NCBI GenBank assembly: GCA_965240325.2
Contig: OZ251224.1
Span: forward strand, 992,001-1,056,000
From: Rebecca billardiae RCC1528
Lineage: Eukaryota > Haptophyta
Direction of reading: 5' to 3'
Length of the DNA: 64,000 bases
In this document: positions 21,215 to 32,014 of the stretch, piece after piece
Layout: the number at the start of each line of letters is the position of its first letter
Position numbering within the stretch: the first letter of the stretch is position 1
Notes under the pieces: model-generated
Seen by the model: only the letters and a program-made list of their open reading frames with translations
The model's database searches: none
What the model was told of the DNA's origin: nothing
Translations under genes and position numbers: made by a program

Positions 21215-24200
21215 TTAGGCCATGTTTGCCGAGCCGGCGCCAGGGGCCGGCGGGCGCGCCGCCATCGTGCGCGACGCACGACGCGGAGGGCCGAGCTCGT
21301 CGACGTCCGCCACGCTCTCGCGTGCCGGTGCTGCCGTCTGGCTCGAGCTTGGGGAGGACCAGGACGAAGCAGTAGCCACGACCGTCGTCCACAGCCCCGC
21401 GGCGCTCGTCGACGGCTGGGGCGCTGCGTTGAGCGCAACGGCATGGAACTCTTGGAACTCAGCGGCAGGCCTCGCCGCGCTCGGAGCCGACTCGTCCGCC
21501 GTCGGCAGCGCCTGGTCTCCGGCGGCCTGGTAGGACACGGCGCGGGCGGAGTGGGTCAGCTTCGAGTCGTACTTCCAGCGCTTCCAGCCGGCGTACGCGC
21601 ACAGCGCGACCACTAGCGCGCCGACGGCGCCGGTGACAATGCCGATGAGCGCGGCGAGGCTGAGCGACGAGCCGCCGACGCCGCCGCCCGTCGCCGTGTC
21701 GGCGGCTCCGGCCGCGCCGCTGACGCGCGCCTGCGAACCCAGGTCGTCGTCGTCGTTGTCGTCGTCGTCGTCGTCGTCGCCGCCGTCCGCACCGGCACCG
21801 TCGTCATTCGCCTTGACACCGTCGACAACAACGCCCACCGCCTCGTCACCGCTGGCCGGCGTCGGCGTCGGCGTCGGCTGGAGCGGGTGGACCACCTCCT
21901 GCACGACCACGCCGGAGGTCACGCTTGAGCCCGTGCTCGCCTCGACGCTCGCCGCGAGCTGGGCGGCGCGTGTCTCCAAGTTCTCGATCACCTTGTCGAT
22001 CTGCTCGTCCTCGTCCGCGCGCACCACATCGAAGTGGACATTGACGCTCCCGCCGACCACGCTCGTGATGAGGACGTCCGACGTCGGGACCTCGGCCACC
22101 TGCGCGATCGAAGCGCCGAGCGCCGCGCGCTTGTCCGCCGCACCCGCCGCGCCGTCAGCCCAGTCTGCGAGGTCAGCCTCGAGCCCGAGTGAGCAGTGGA
22201 TGCGCGCCGCGTCGGTGGGGGGCTCGACACCCGGCAGCTCGTCGCCGCCGCCGTTGTCGTCGGGCACGGATGACTCGCCGCCGCCGTCGCAGCTCATCTC
22301 GAGCGAGTACGGCCCCTCGTTCGCCCCGAAGCCCTCGAGCAGCACCAGGTACTCCACGCCGCCCTCGAGCTCGAGCGAGAGCCGCGCCATCACGCCGCAG
22401 CCGCTGTCGTCGTCGCTGCCGATCTGCGCGTCCGCGTCGCGCGGGCAGCCGTCGTACACGCGGAGGAAGGTGTCGTACTCGGAGCCGCACGTGTCGAGGG
22501 TGACGGTCGTCGCGGTGGGCGCGCTGATCGTGTAGTAGTGCTCGCGCGCCGGGTTGCCAAAGTTGGCGTCCCCAGAGCCGTCGCGTGTGTCGCCGCGCAC
22601 AGTCGTGCCGCAGCTGAGCGGCAGCGCGCCCGCAGGGACACACGGCGCGGGTGGCGGCGAGGGCGAGGGCGGCGGCGAGGGCGGCGCGATCCTGCCCTCG
22701 TCCTCATCGGGGCAGCCCTCTACCGTCAGCTTGTACTGCCCCTCCTTCGTCACGAAGCCCTCCACCAGCACAATCACAGAGCCGCCGGGCGGCACGTCGA
22801 CCGTGAGCGCGGAAGCGTCGCCGCACTCGCCGCTGTCGTCGTTGACCGCGAGCTCCGTGGCGCCGTGAGGCGCGCCCGGGCAGCCGTCGAGCACGCGCAG
22901 GACCGTGTCAAAGTCGCTGCCACAGGCCGTGAGCCTCGCCGTGCCGCCGGCCTCGCCGAACGACAGCCGGTACAGCGCGTCGCCGCTCGGCGCGCCCCAG
23001 ACACTGGGCAGGCCGATTGTGGAGCCGATGGCGGGCGTGGCGCACGTGAGCCGGCCAACGGCGCACGGCTCGGGCGGCGGCGGCGGTGGTGAGGGGGGCG
23101 GCGAGGGCGAAAGTGGCGGAGGCGAGGAGGGCGGTGGCGGGCTGGGCGGGGGGCTGGGCGAGGGCATCGGCGAGGGCGTCGGCGAGGGGCTCGGCGGGGG
23201 TGTCGGCGGGGGTGTCGGCAGGGGGCCCGGCGAGGGCGACGGGCTCGGCACCTCGCAGCCCGTCATCGCAAGCGTGTACGCGCCCTCGCTGCTCGAGTAG
23301 CCCTCGACCATCACCACGTACCCGCTGTCGAGCGGCACGTCGAGCGTGATGAGCGAGGCGAGACCGCAGCTGCCGTCGTCGTTCGCCGCGAGCTGCACGC
23401 CGCCCTCGTCGGGGCACTTGCTATACACGCGCAGGTACGTGTCGTAGCTCGAGCCACACGTGTCGAGGCGGAGCGTGCCGTGCCCGCTGATCGCGTACAG
23501 GTGCTCGCCCGACGGGTTGCCCCAGTTGTTCGGCGCGCCGGCGGTCGAGCCGGTGGCGGGAGCTGCGCACGTGATCGTGCCGACGGTGCACGGCGGGCGC
23601 GGCGGAGCAGGCGGTGGCGAGGGCGGCGACGGTGGCGGCGGGCTTGGCGGAGGGGCCGGCGGCGACGTAAGCGACGTCGGCGGGTTCGGCGGCCGAGACG
23701 GCGGCAGCGGCAGGCTCGGGTTGTCGCAGCCCGTCATCGCGAGCGTGTACGCGCCCTCGCTGCTCGAGTAGCCCTCGACCATCACCACGTACCCGCTGTC
23801 GAGCGGCACGTCGAGCGTGATGAGCGAGGCGAACCCGCAGCTGCCGTCGTCGTTCGCCGCGAGCTGCACGCCGCCTACCTCGGGGCACTTGTCGTACACG
23901 CGCAGGTACGTGTCGTAGCTCGAGCCGCACGTGTCGAAGCGCAGCGCCGAGCCCCAGCCGTCGATCCCGAAGAAGACCTCGCCCGACGGGTTGCCCCAGT
24001 TGTTTGGAGCGCCGGCCGTCGTGCCAGTACGCGGCGTGCCGCAGCGGATGTGGCCGCTGATGCACGCCGGGCTCGGCGGCGGGCTCGGCGGCGAGGGCGG
24101 CAGCGGTGGGGGGCTCGGAGGCGAGGGCGGCGAGGGTGGCAGCGAGGGCGGCGGTGGCGAGGGCGGCGGCGAAGGCGGCGCGGGCGGCGGGCTTGGCGGC

Positions 24201-25487
24201 GCCATCGTGTACGCCTGGAGCAGCTTTGGCTCCTCCGGCGCGGGCACCCCCGTGACGATGTCGGGAACGGCTTCGGCGAGGATGAAGCTGAGCAGCTGCG
24301 CCGGCGTCGCGGAGGCCCCGAGCGCACTCGCCCACTGCGCGACGACGCCGGCCACGTGCGGACAAGCCATAGAGGTGCCCGAGATGGTGTTGGTCGCGTC
24401 GGGGCCGCCGATCCACGCGCTGAGGATGCTGCTGCCTGGCGCGTAGATGTCCACGCAGCTGCCGTAGTTCGAGAAGCCGGAGCGCGCGTCGCTGCTCGTC
24501 GTCGAGCCGACGGTGATCGCCAGCGGCGCGGACGCCGGGCTCGTGGTGCATGCGTCGTCGTTGTCGTTGCCCGCCGCGACGACGGTGGTCACGCCCGCGT
24601 TGACGAGGTTGTTGACGGCGTCGTTGAAGGTGCTGGAGAAGCCGCCGCCGAGCGACATCGACACGATCTTGATGGACTCCTCGCGCTCCGCCACCCACTC
24701 GAGCGCGGCGATGATTCCCGAGGTCGAGCCGGAGCCGGAGCAGCCGAGCACGCGCACGCCGTGCAGCGTCGCGCCCTTCGCCACACCGTAGTGCGTGCCG
24801 AGCACGGTGCCCGCGCAGTGCGTGCCGTGGCCTGCGTTCGCGCGCGGGTAGGGCACGCGGGAGGCGGGGATGGTCAATGCGTGCCGCCGCGGTGCGGGCG
24901 CGAGCGTGCATGCGCGTGCAGCTCGAGCGCAACCCACCGCCGCAGTCCGTCGGGTTGTCGTCGTTGTCGATGAAGTCGTAGCCGTCGCCGATGCGACCAG
25001 TCCACTCGTTGTGGCCCAGGTTGATACCCGTGTCCACCACAAAGACGTGCGCGTCCTCGCCCAGGCCGGGCGTCTCGAACGAGCCGTCGAGCGGCAGGTT
25101 GGTCTGGTCGATGCGGTCGAGGCCCCACGGCAGCGCCTCGAGGATGCCGACGCTGTACTTGCCCTTGCCCTGCTGCCGCTCGTCCTGGTCGTCGTTGGCG
25201 AGGGCGTACACGGGCAGGTCCTCCTCGATCGTCGCGCCCATCTTCTCGAGCATCGCCTTGGCCTCCTTGGTGAGCGTGCCGCTGAAGCCCTCGATCACGT
25301 TCGAGAACTCGTGCTTGACGCTCGCAGCGCCGGCGGGCAGCGCGCTCAGAGCGGTGGCGACGGCCGTCGACGAGCCGCCGCCGGGCTTGCCCTTGCCAAA
25401 GCTCACGATGTACTCGGTCACCTTGGCCTGGCCGTTGAGGTTGTCCTTGCCCGCCGCGACGGCGAGCGCGAGGAGGAGCGAGAGCAT
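21215..25487 (-). CDS. Membrane-anchored subtilisin-like protease (S8) with four repeated C-terminal modules
   Basis: Two exons, 25487-24938 and 24831-21215, encode 1,388 residues. The 106-bp intron (GTGGGTTGCG...GCGAACGCAG) splits the catalytic His motif, and splicing restores DCGGHGTHCAG. Order: signal peptide (1-12), inhibitor I9 prodomain (about 24-97), and the S8 domain with Asp152 (VVDTGI), His185 (GHGTHCAG), Asn272 (AAGNDND) and Ser337 (GTSMACPHVAG). Pro/Ser linkers (PPSPPP) then separate four modules of about 110 residues. Each has paired cysteines, LDTCGSSYDTYLRVYD, ANDDGSCG and Y-x-V-M-V-E-G-Y, related to PPC-like beta-sandwich domains. A further domain (IHCSLGLEADLADW...) precedes one transmembrane helix (SLAALIGIVTGAVGALVVAL) and a cytoplasmic tail of about 100 residues. 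This predicts a cell-surface or endomembrane protease with its catalytic part outside. Substrate unknown. Confidence 0.9.
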
Positions 25488-27428
25488 GCTGCGAGTTGGC
25501 GTGCCGATCGTCGTTCCGTTGGCGGCTGGCGCGATTGCGTTGCGTCAGCTTGCGTCGTCGGGACGTCCGTTTGATCCGACAAGTCCGCGCGAGATTGAAG
25601 GTGGAACTTGTCTTGCCAGGCCGGAGTTCAGAGTCGGAGTGGTCGCCTGGTCGGTCGATCTTCCACTGGGCGCAGGAATTTCGGGTGGCGAATTTCTTTT
25701 CCGAATATGTTGGTGATGCCGTCAGAGCACCACCAACCTCTGCCGCTGGCGGCTGCGCTGACAGCGCGCTGGGCGGCGCTGGCGAGATTGGCGCCGACTG
25801 CGCGCCCTCCTGCGGTAGTTGCGTGCCCGCGAAGGCGGTGCGCGTGGTTGAGCGCGGCTGAAGAGCAGCCATTTGTGTCGTTCCGCCGCTCGCCGTTCGG
25901 AGTCACTGCATCCGCCGCGCCTCAGGCCATCGCGTGCGCCGCACCAACAAGGAAGTCGTGTGCATTCCTCGGCTGACTGCACGCGTGCCGCGAGCAGCGG
26001 CGTCGGCGTCCGGCACTTGGTTGCACTGGGCGATGTCCAGGTAGTTTATGCACGCGCCATCGCTCTTCACAGTACGCTGCCTGGCATACGCATCTGTACG
26101 GGTCACACAGCCGTCAAAAGGCATGATCGAGCATCACGCAGCCGTTGGCATCGACCTACGGCGAGGGTCGTGTGAGCATGAAAAGCACTGACATGCGCCC
26201 TTCTGGATAGTGATGTAGTGAGCACATTCCGCGTGAAAGGAGCGCGCGGCATTCAGGCACCGGACGCGGCGTCGGGGCTGGATGCTCACGTCTTGGGCAG
26301 GCTGATGCTGCCTTCCGGCTCAGGCTGCACGGGTGCGTCCATCAAGGCTGACCGTGTGTGCGCGATGCGCACCGTGAAGTTCGACAGGAACGTCCAGGCG
26401 TGAGCTACTGCTTGACAAGGTAGTACACACATTCATACACGCGCCGTGTCATCCGAAGAGGCACATACACGCAGGCCATGGGCCTCGTTCAGGTATGTTT
26501 TGCATTGCACGCATGTATGTGTTCGTACTGCCTCGGGCCAAGATTGACGTCGGAGCACACGTCAGGGAGGTCAGTGCCGAGGCAGAGCGGAACAACAGCC
26601 ACGTGCTCGGCGACTCCGTGCGAGCGCACATGCTGCGCGTCGCCGCAGATCAGCATGGCGTGCGCTGCAACGTCGTCGTCGGGCCAGGGCGCTTGTTTGT
26701 TCGACCAATCGAATCGTATGATGCAATCAGCACACCTGAACGCAGCTGTTCGGACCCGCGCTCATGCGCGGCGGCGCAAGGCAGCGCAGTGCGTACAGTG
26801 TAGTTTCTCGCCACACGGAAGCGCATGCTCCGTGTTTGTCTCGCCTCGCATGGCGCACGCGGGGGAGGCTGGCCGTGTGGCGGTGTGCACAGACATGCTC
26901 GCCCGAGGCAAGTACAGCCGAATGCGAAGCGCGGGCGAAGCGGCGAATGGCACTTCAACACGACTGCCCGGCCTAGCTCGCCGGCTCTGCGCTCGCGGGA
27001 TCGTCCACACGCACGGGAGCGCGGCGCCGTCGCCCGCTCGCCCAAGACGCGCGCGGCCGCCGCGAAGCGCGCGGCGGAATAAATGCAAGGCGGAAATAAA
27101 AAGCGCGCCGATTTTCTCCGACCCTGGGTGCCGTGTCCCCAGTGGATGAGGATGGACCAGATCTAAGAATAGATCTTGGTGCCAGGCTTCCAGCGAATGG
27201 TCGGCCGTGGAGATGCGCAGATGGCGGCGCTCGACGACGTGACGATGATCAGGATTGTGTGACGGTGCGTGCGCAGCCGCACGCCGTAGGTCGCCTGCGC
27301 GTCGCCACGATGCGGTCAAACGAGCGCGGGGAAGCGCACCATGATGTCACCGCCATCGCCTGAGGCCTCGTCGTCGTTTGCGCCGCCCGACATGCGTTGC
27401 GCGAGGTCGGACGCCGAGCGCACGAGGC
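25488..27428. other. Intergenic, no gene supported
   Basis: Nearly 2 kb upstream of the subtilase. Open frames exist on both strands but none gives recognisable protein or clear splice structure. Just inside the 3' edge (27316-27425, minus strand) a stretch reads RLVRSASDLAQRMSGGANDD. It is protein-like and ends where family A sequence begins, perhaps a gene relic cut by the insertion. Confidence 0.45.
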
Positions 27429-28267
27429 GCTTCCCGCCCGCGAGACACCTCGTGATGAGGGCCTTTCCGCACCGAGCTCGACGCGCGGCGGTGGATCGCG
27501 CGAGGTGGTTGTCGAGCGCAGCGCTTGATGCTATGGCCCGTGCGAGCGCTCGACGTGCAAGTCGGGCGAGGACCGCCCCAGGTCGCGCGATCGTGTCGAC
27601 GCGCCGAGCGTACCTCCAAACGCGTCGACTTTGGCCCCCGTTCGACCTGCACGCGAGACGACGAGGGCAGCAATCGCGAATCAGGCGAAAAAACCCCTCG
27701 GGAGTCCTCTCACGATGTCCGCGCCGGCGTTGGATTTGGCGCGCGGAGCCCACGCGCTCCGCGCCATCCAGGAACCCTTTTTCGGCCGAGCGTCCCCAGT
27801 GATGGGAGCTGCGAGGGCGGCCCGGTAGTGAGCGAGGGCTGGAAACCTGTTTCTGAAACGCATGATGGCACGCCGGGCCGGTGGCCCGAGCTCGGAATTC
27901 CGACGCTCGGTCATGGGCGCCACAGGGGCGCAGCGGCGGGGCTGACGACGCGCGCGCGTGTGCACGTCTGGGCACGGAGTGCGCGCTGCAATGACTGTCC
28001 CGTCTGCAGCACCACGCCCCGCGCTGTGAGTGAGAGTGTGGCCCCAAGCGAAACGGCCGGACCGGGGCGGCACTCCGCCGACCTTGCCGTCCGCCGACCA
28101 ACCCGCGGCCGCCTGCTGCAGCTCGTGGAAGGCACGCAGTCGCGCGCTCGCGCGTGGATGACGGGAGCTACAAGGACTCCCGGTAGTGAGCGACGCTATT
28201 TTCTTTTTCTTTTTCGTCTTATCTTTTCCCCGGGCACTACAAGGGGCGGACCTACGCGGCCCGCCAT
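27429..28267. mobile_element. Family A interspersed element, truncated copy 4
   Basis: Matches only the 3' half of family A (from GCGCTTCCCGCCCGCGAGAC to the CGGGCACTACAAGGGGCGGA end). It is interrupted at about 27840-28170 by about 330 bp of unrelated sequence. The segment ending CCCGGTAGTGAGCG appears on both sides of that insert. Confidence 0.7.
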
Positions 28268-28350
28268 TTAGGTAGTTTCAATGATGTGCGAGTATGCGTA
28301 TGCACAGCAGTAGTACAGCAGTTATATTTACTACTGTAAGAATAAGAATT

Positions 28351-29835
28351 TATGACCGCGTTCCGCGGTCCTTTTCCGTAGAACGAACGTAGTTCGGGGC
28401 CCGCGGTGGCGGTGCACCCTCCGTCGCGCAGTCGTCTAACTCTATTCAATTTCACTATTGTCCGATTCGGACAGACCTGAGGCTGAGAGTGAGACCAGTA
28501 ATGGCACGGTTGGCATGCCCGTACAACTACTGATGTAACGATTTTTTTCCGGCGGCGCTACCATCGGCGACGGCTTCATGGGCGGTGACAGCTGGCGGGC
28601 GTCAATCTCGCCTGCCTGAGCTGTGTGCGTCTCTTATTCTTAGTAAACTGTAGCAGTAGACTCCAGCGGCGCGCCGCCGCCTCGGCCGCGCCGGGCCGCC
28701 GGGGCGCCCGGGGCCGGGCGGGCCCAGTCGCAGCCGCCGCCGCGGCGCCGATATTGTGTACAGGCGGATGCGACGAGGCGTGATCGACGCATGAGCGCGA
28801 CTCCACGTGCACGCCAGGCCACGCGGAGCAGACAGCCAGGGAGCACGGTGCGGGGCCGCGGATTCGTTCGGGCCGCTGCGCCTGCTGCTGACCGCGCTGT
28901 CCCGTCACCGCGCGCCGGCAGCGGCCACGGGATAGATGATTTGCACTGGTCCGAGTAGGGTTCGACCAGCGCCTGCGCGACGGCCGACAGGCGGGCGCGA
29001 GGCGTGATCGACGCATGAGCGCAACTCTACGTGCACGCCAGGCCACGCGGAGCTGACAGCCAGGGAGCACGGTGCCGCGGTGCGAGGCGAGGCCGCGGAT
29101 TCGAGCCGAGCAGCCACAGCACCGGTGCCTTCGCGCGCGCCGCGCGTGGACCGGGTGACACACCTCGGTCAGGCTCGGCACGCGTCGCAGAGGCACGGCC
29201 AGCTCTGGGAGCGTCGCGCACCACCGTCGCCCGCGCTGCTCGTCCTCCTATGTCCGTCCGTCCAGCGCTAGACAGACTTGCCGGCGCGGGCTGATGACCC
29301 AGCCATTTCAACTTTCATGCAAGCATGCCGCTCTGCGCATCGATGGGACACGCGTGCGGAGGCGCGTGGCGGCGCACTCGAGGTGAGCAGGGCGCGAGGG
29401 GAAGACTGACGTCCGCGGGACCCCGCCACCACTGCCCGCTGCCCAGGCGCCGTGTGTCACGGCAGCGTACAGACAGTACCGTCGCCTGCTCGGTTAGTCC
29501 GTCTTCCGTGGGAGACCCCGGGAAGGCATGACGAGGGGGGCGCGTCCACGGTGAAGTCGGAGACTCAGATGTCGATCAGTCCGCCATCAGGCGCCGCTGC
29601 CCCCGTGCTTGCGAGAGCCCGAAAGGGCGGCTCGGGCCTGCCGCGGCCGGTCGCGGGCGGCACGCGCGGTGCACGATTCCGCGCGCAGGCATCGATGATC
29701 GATCGATAGGGCGGCGGGGGCGCGCGGAGTTCAGAGTGAGCGGGGCACGAACGCGATGTCGACGGCCGTCGGGGCCCACCACAGCCGCGCGCTCCAGACG
29801 CCACTCGCCGCGCGCACCTCGTGAGACGTGCTCGG
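28351..29835. repeat. Family C long repeat, copy 1
   Basis: Shares long blocks with 58680-59850: ATGACCGCGTTCCGCGGTCC at the start; the GTGTACAGGCGGATGCGACG, AGGCGTGATCGACGCATGAG and GCCAGGCCACGCGGAGC blocks in the middle; and GCGGCGGGGGCGCGCGGAGT near the end. The AGGCGTGATCGACGCATGAG block occurs twice inside each copy. This copy carries a 127-bp insertion (28530-28656) that is absent from the other. No intact gene is seen. Confidence 0.8.
28530..28656 (-). mobile_element. 127-bp family B insertion with TA target duplication
   Basis: The other family C copy reads GTACAACTAGACTCC without a break (58801-58815). Here the same site is GTACAACTA, 127 bp, then TAGACTCC, so TA is duplicated. The insert carries the family B sequence in reverse orientation (CTCTTATTCTTAGTAAACTG). 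Confidence 0.8.
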
Positions 29836-30319
29836 CATCATGTCCACGTGAGCGGCAAAAAAGTGGCCTCGAGCCTGCTCAGGCTAGCTCTTAAAGTGCG
29901 CACAACTGGCTCGCCAGAGGGCAAAAGGCCAATAGCTACTCCCAATTCCCGAAGGCTGATGATGAATACGCACACGTGCGCCTGATGAATATCGATGATA
30001 TTTTGCTCGACCCCGTAGCAGTCCATGAACCATATATATATTATAATGTATGAAAACGAAGCGGTGCAAATGTTGTTCTCCAGTAGTGGATACGACCCCG
30101 ACGAAGCGATTTTATGCCTGCGTGAACCATACAGCATATGAATCAGTAGTGAATACGACCCCGACGAAGCCAATATATATCGGTTGGTTACTTCGCTGAT
30201 CCCGTATGGACGTGCGAAAATAGCCTCAAAGAAGCTGACGCTTGTATTGGACTTGTAACCGTCCTACTTCACACAGAAGTGAACTCTCACGCCCGGCCGT
30301 CCACGATTGATTAGGGGAA
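29836..30319. other. Spacer between repeat blocks C and D
   Basis: AT-richer sequence. A short motif AGTAGTGGATACGACCCCGACGAAGC is repeated near 30073 and 30149 (with GAATACGACC). No gene is seen. The other copy of the C/D block has a different spacer. Confidence 0.5.
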
Positions 30320-30511
30320 TGTTGTGGGCGCGGTTTTTTTCTCCGTGATGCACCTGTAGAGAGGGTCTCAAAATTCGAAACTCGGTCTCCGCCAGCCCTA
30401 AAAATCGGCCCCCGCGTCCCTTTTTCTTGATCAAAGATCTTTTTGAAACGTGGTTCGGGCCCACTGGTGCGGGCTCCACGCTGCGCGCTCCGCCCTGCAC
30501 CGCGGGCCATA
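30320..30511. repeat. Family D repeat, copy 1
   Basis: Shares GAGGGTCTCAAAATTCGAAA, CTTGATCAAAGATCTTTTTG and CTGCGCGCTCCGCCCTGCAC with 60228-60422. In both places it lies downstream of a family C copy, so C, spacer and D are probably one composite repeat. Confidence 0.8.
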
Positions 30512-30992
30512 AGTGAGACGCAGGCAGAGTCGCACACAGCTCAGGCAGGCGAGATTGACGCCCGCCACTACTGTCACCGCCCATGAAGCCGTCGACGATG
30601 GTAGCGCCGTCGGAAGATTCGTTCAGCCGTCCGCCTGCGAGACCTGGATGAGGGCTGCGGCCGCCTCGCGGCGCGCCGCAGTGCCGCCGGCCGCAGCGCC
30701 CGTCTGCCGTCACGTCCTTCACTCCTCGCCCGCCGCAGGGCCGTGAGCAGTCGTCCACAACTGCTGTGAACGTCGGGCGGCGCCCTGGGAACTCCGCCCG
30801 TGTTACTCTCCGACTGAGCGCCGATGCGACAGCGCGCCGACAGGATGAGTATGTACAGGTAGTATGGAATGTGGAGCCCCACTGTCGGTTGGGGAAGGTA
30901 TGTTTCAAACAGCATGACGAATCGTATCTGAGATCGCTCTCGCAGCAACAGAATGCCGTCGTCTCCGTACGAGTATCATCTGGTCACCGTCG
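30512..30992. other. Family B fragment and downstream flank of methyltransferase gene
   Basis: A family B copy lies at 30515-30600 (AGCTCAGGCAGGCGAGATTG, continuing ACGATGGTAGCGCCG as in the 28.5-kb copy). The rest has no supported gene. A minus-strand frame reads GRLNESSDGATIVDGFMGG across the repeat; it is treated as chance or relic. Confidence 0.5.
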
Positions 30993-31916
30993 TCAGCTCC
31001 GAGACTGAGGCTGAGAGATTTCGAGCAACGTGACGTCGTCGCACGTGTACGTGGGGTGCAGCTCCTCCTTGCCAATGACGCGCACCCCAAAGCCGCGTCC
31101 ACGGATCGCGGATGTGAAGCGCGGCTCGGCTGTCCGGTTCCGCCCGTACGCAAAGATGGCCACGCCTCCAGACGTCCACGCACACGCAGTCACGAGCGTC
31201 TCGATGAGAGCAGGGACTGCCTCGTCGATGTACATCAGGTCGGCACCGAGGACCATATCGAATTCCACATCTGGTGGCGAGTGGCCCCATCTGAGTGCGT
31301 CGACGGACACCCGGCGCCGAGCGGACGCGGGCGTGCACTTGGCCAGGTTGGCACGGAGCAGAGGCAGGTTCTCCTCAAGGTCGGTCGCGGCCACGCGCCG
31401 CGCGCCGAGAACGATGGCCGCCGCCGAGGCGAGACCGCAACCCGCACCGAGTTCGAGTACGCGCTTACCCACGACGCGACCGTCAGCGTGGCGCTCGAGG
31501 TACTTGGCGAGCACAATGGATGAATCCCACACGGTCGATGCAAAGCCTTGCGTGGTGTACGGCTGCTGCGCGAGCTCGAGGATCCGTGCAGGTCGGTGCT
31601 TGGATTCGGCGATATGGTGAACGTACGGCTCGACGTGTCGCTGTTCGAAGCCGAGGTACTCGCGCTTCACAAAGGTGTCGGGCTGCCCGGGACGATTCGC
31701 CGGATCAGCAGACTTGGGAGCATTGTCGCCGCTCTGCGGCCGCTGTTGGGCTGCCGTCGCGTCAGCGGCCATGTCGTAGCATTCCTGGCTCTCCTCAGCG
31801 CGCCCTTCGTCGTCTAGCAGCTCGGCCAGGGCGATCAGCAGGCCGCTCCGCCGTGTGTACTCGTGCTCACCAAGGGCAGCAAGCTGCGCGCGCAAGTCGG
31901 TCTCTTCCGCCATCAT
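30993..31916 (-). CDS. METTL21/FAM86-type (family 16) protein methyltransferase
   Basis: A 307-residue single-exon SAM-dependent methyltransferase. The ATG at 31916 was chosen (another lies one codon downstream). The N-terminal about 85 residues are helical and charged (LLDDEGRAEESQECYDMAAD). The Rossmann domain shows TTQGFASTVWDSSIVLAKYL, the SAM-binding motif I VLELGAGCGLASAAAIVLGA, the acidic end of strand 2 (AATDLEENLPLL), and a motif IV-like VLGADLMYIDEAVPALIETL. The W-D-S/A before motif I and GADLMY are typical of family 16, which methylates lysines on proteins such as chaperones and elongation factors. The target is unknown. It is transcribed away from the GH1 gene across about 50-100 bp. 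Confidence 0.85.
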   Translation of the reverse strand: MMAEETDLRAQLAALGEHEYTRRSGLLIALAELLDDEGRAEESQECYDMAADATAAQQRPQSGDNAPKSADPANRPGQPDTFVKREYLGFEQRHVEPYVHHIAESKHRPARILELAQQPYTTQGFASTVWDSSIVLAKYLERHADGRVVGKRVLELGAGCGLASAAAIVLGARRVAATDLEENLPLLRANLAKCTPASARRRVSVDALRWGHSPPDVEFDMVLGADLMYIDEAVPALIETLVTACAWTSGGVAIFAYGRNRTAEPRFTSAIRGRGFGVRVIGKEELHPTYTCDDVTLLEISQPQSRS

Positions 31917-32014
31917 CACACAAGTGCAGCTCGGATGTCCGGGGACTTCGGTGAGCAGGACCGACGATGACAGCAGTGGGCGTCACTGGGCAGCCGCGCT
32001 CACGTCGTTCAGCG

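Noticed and set aside
21222-24973. Plus-strand open frames across the subtilase
   Set aside because: Low-complexity Ser/Pro/Arg products antisense to clear catalytic motifs; shadows.
28351-30511. Possible gene in repeat block C/D
   Set aside because: Frames differ between the two copies and are interrupted by insertions and frame shifts.
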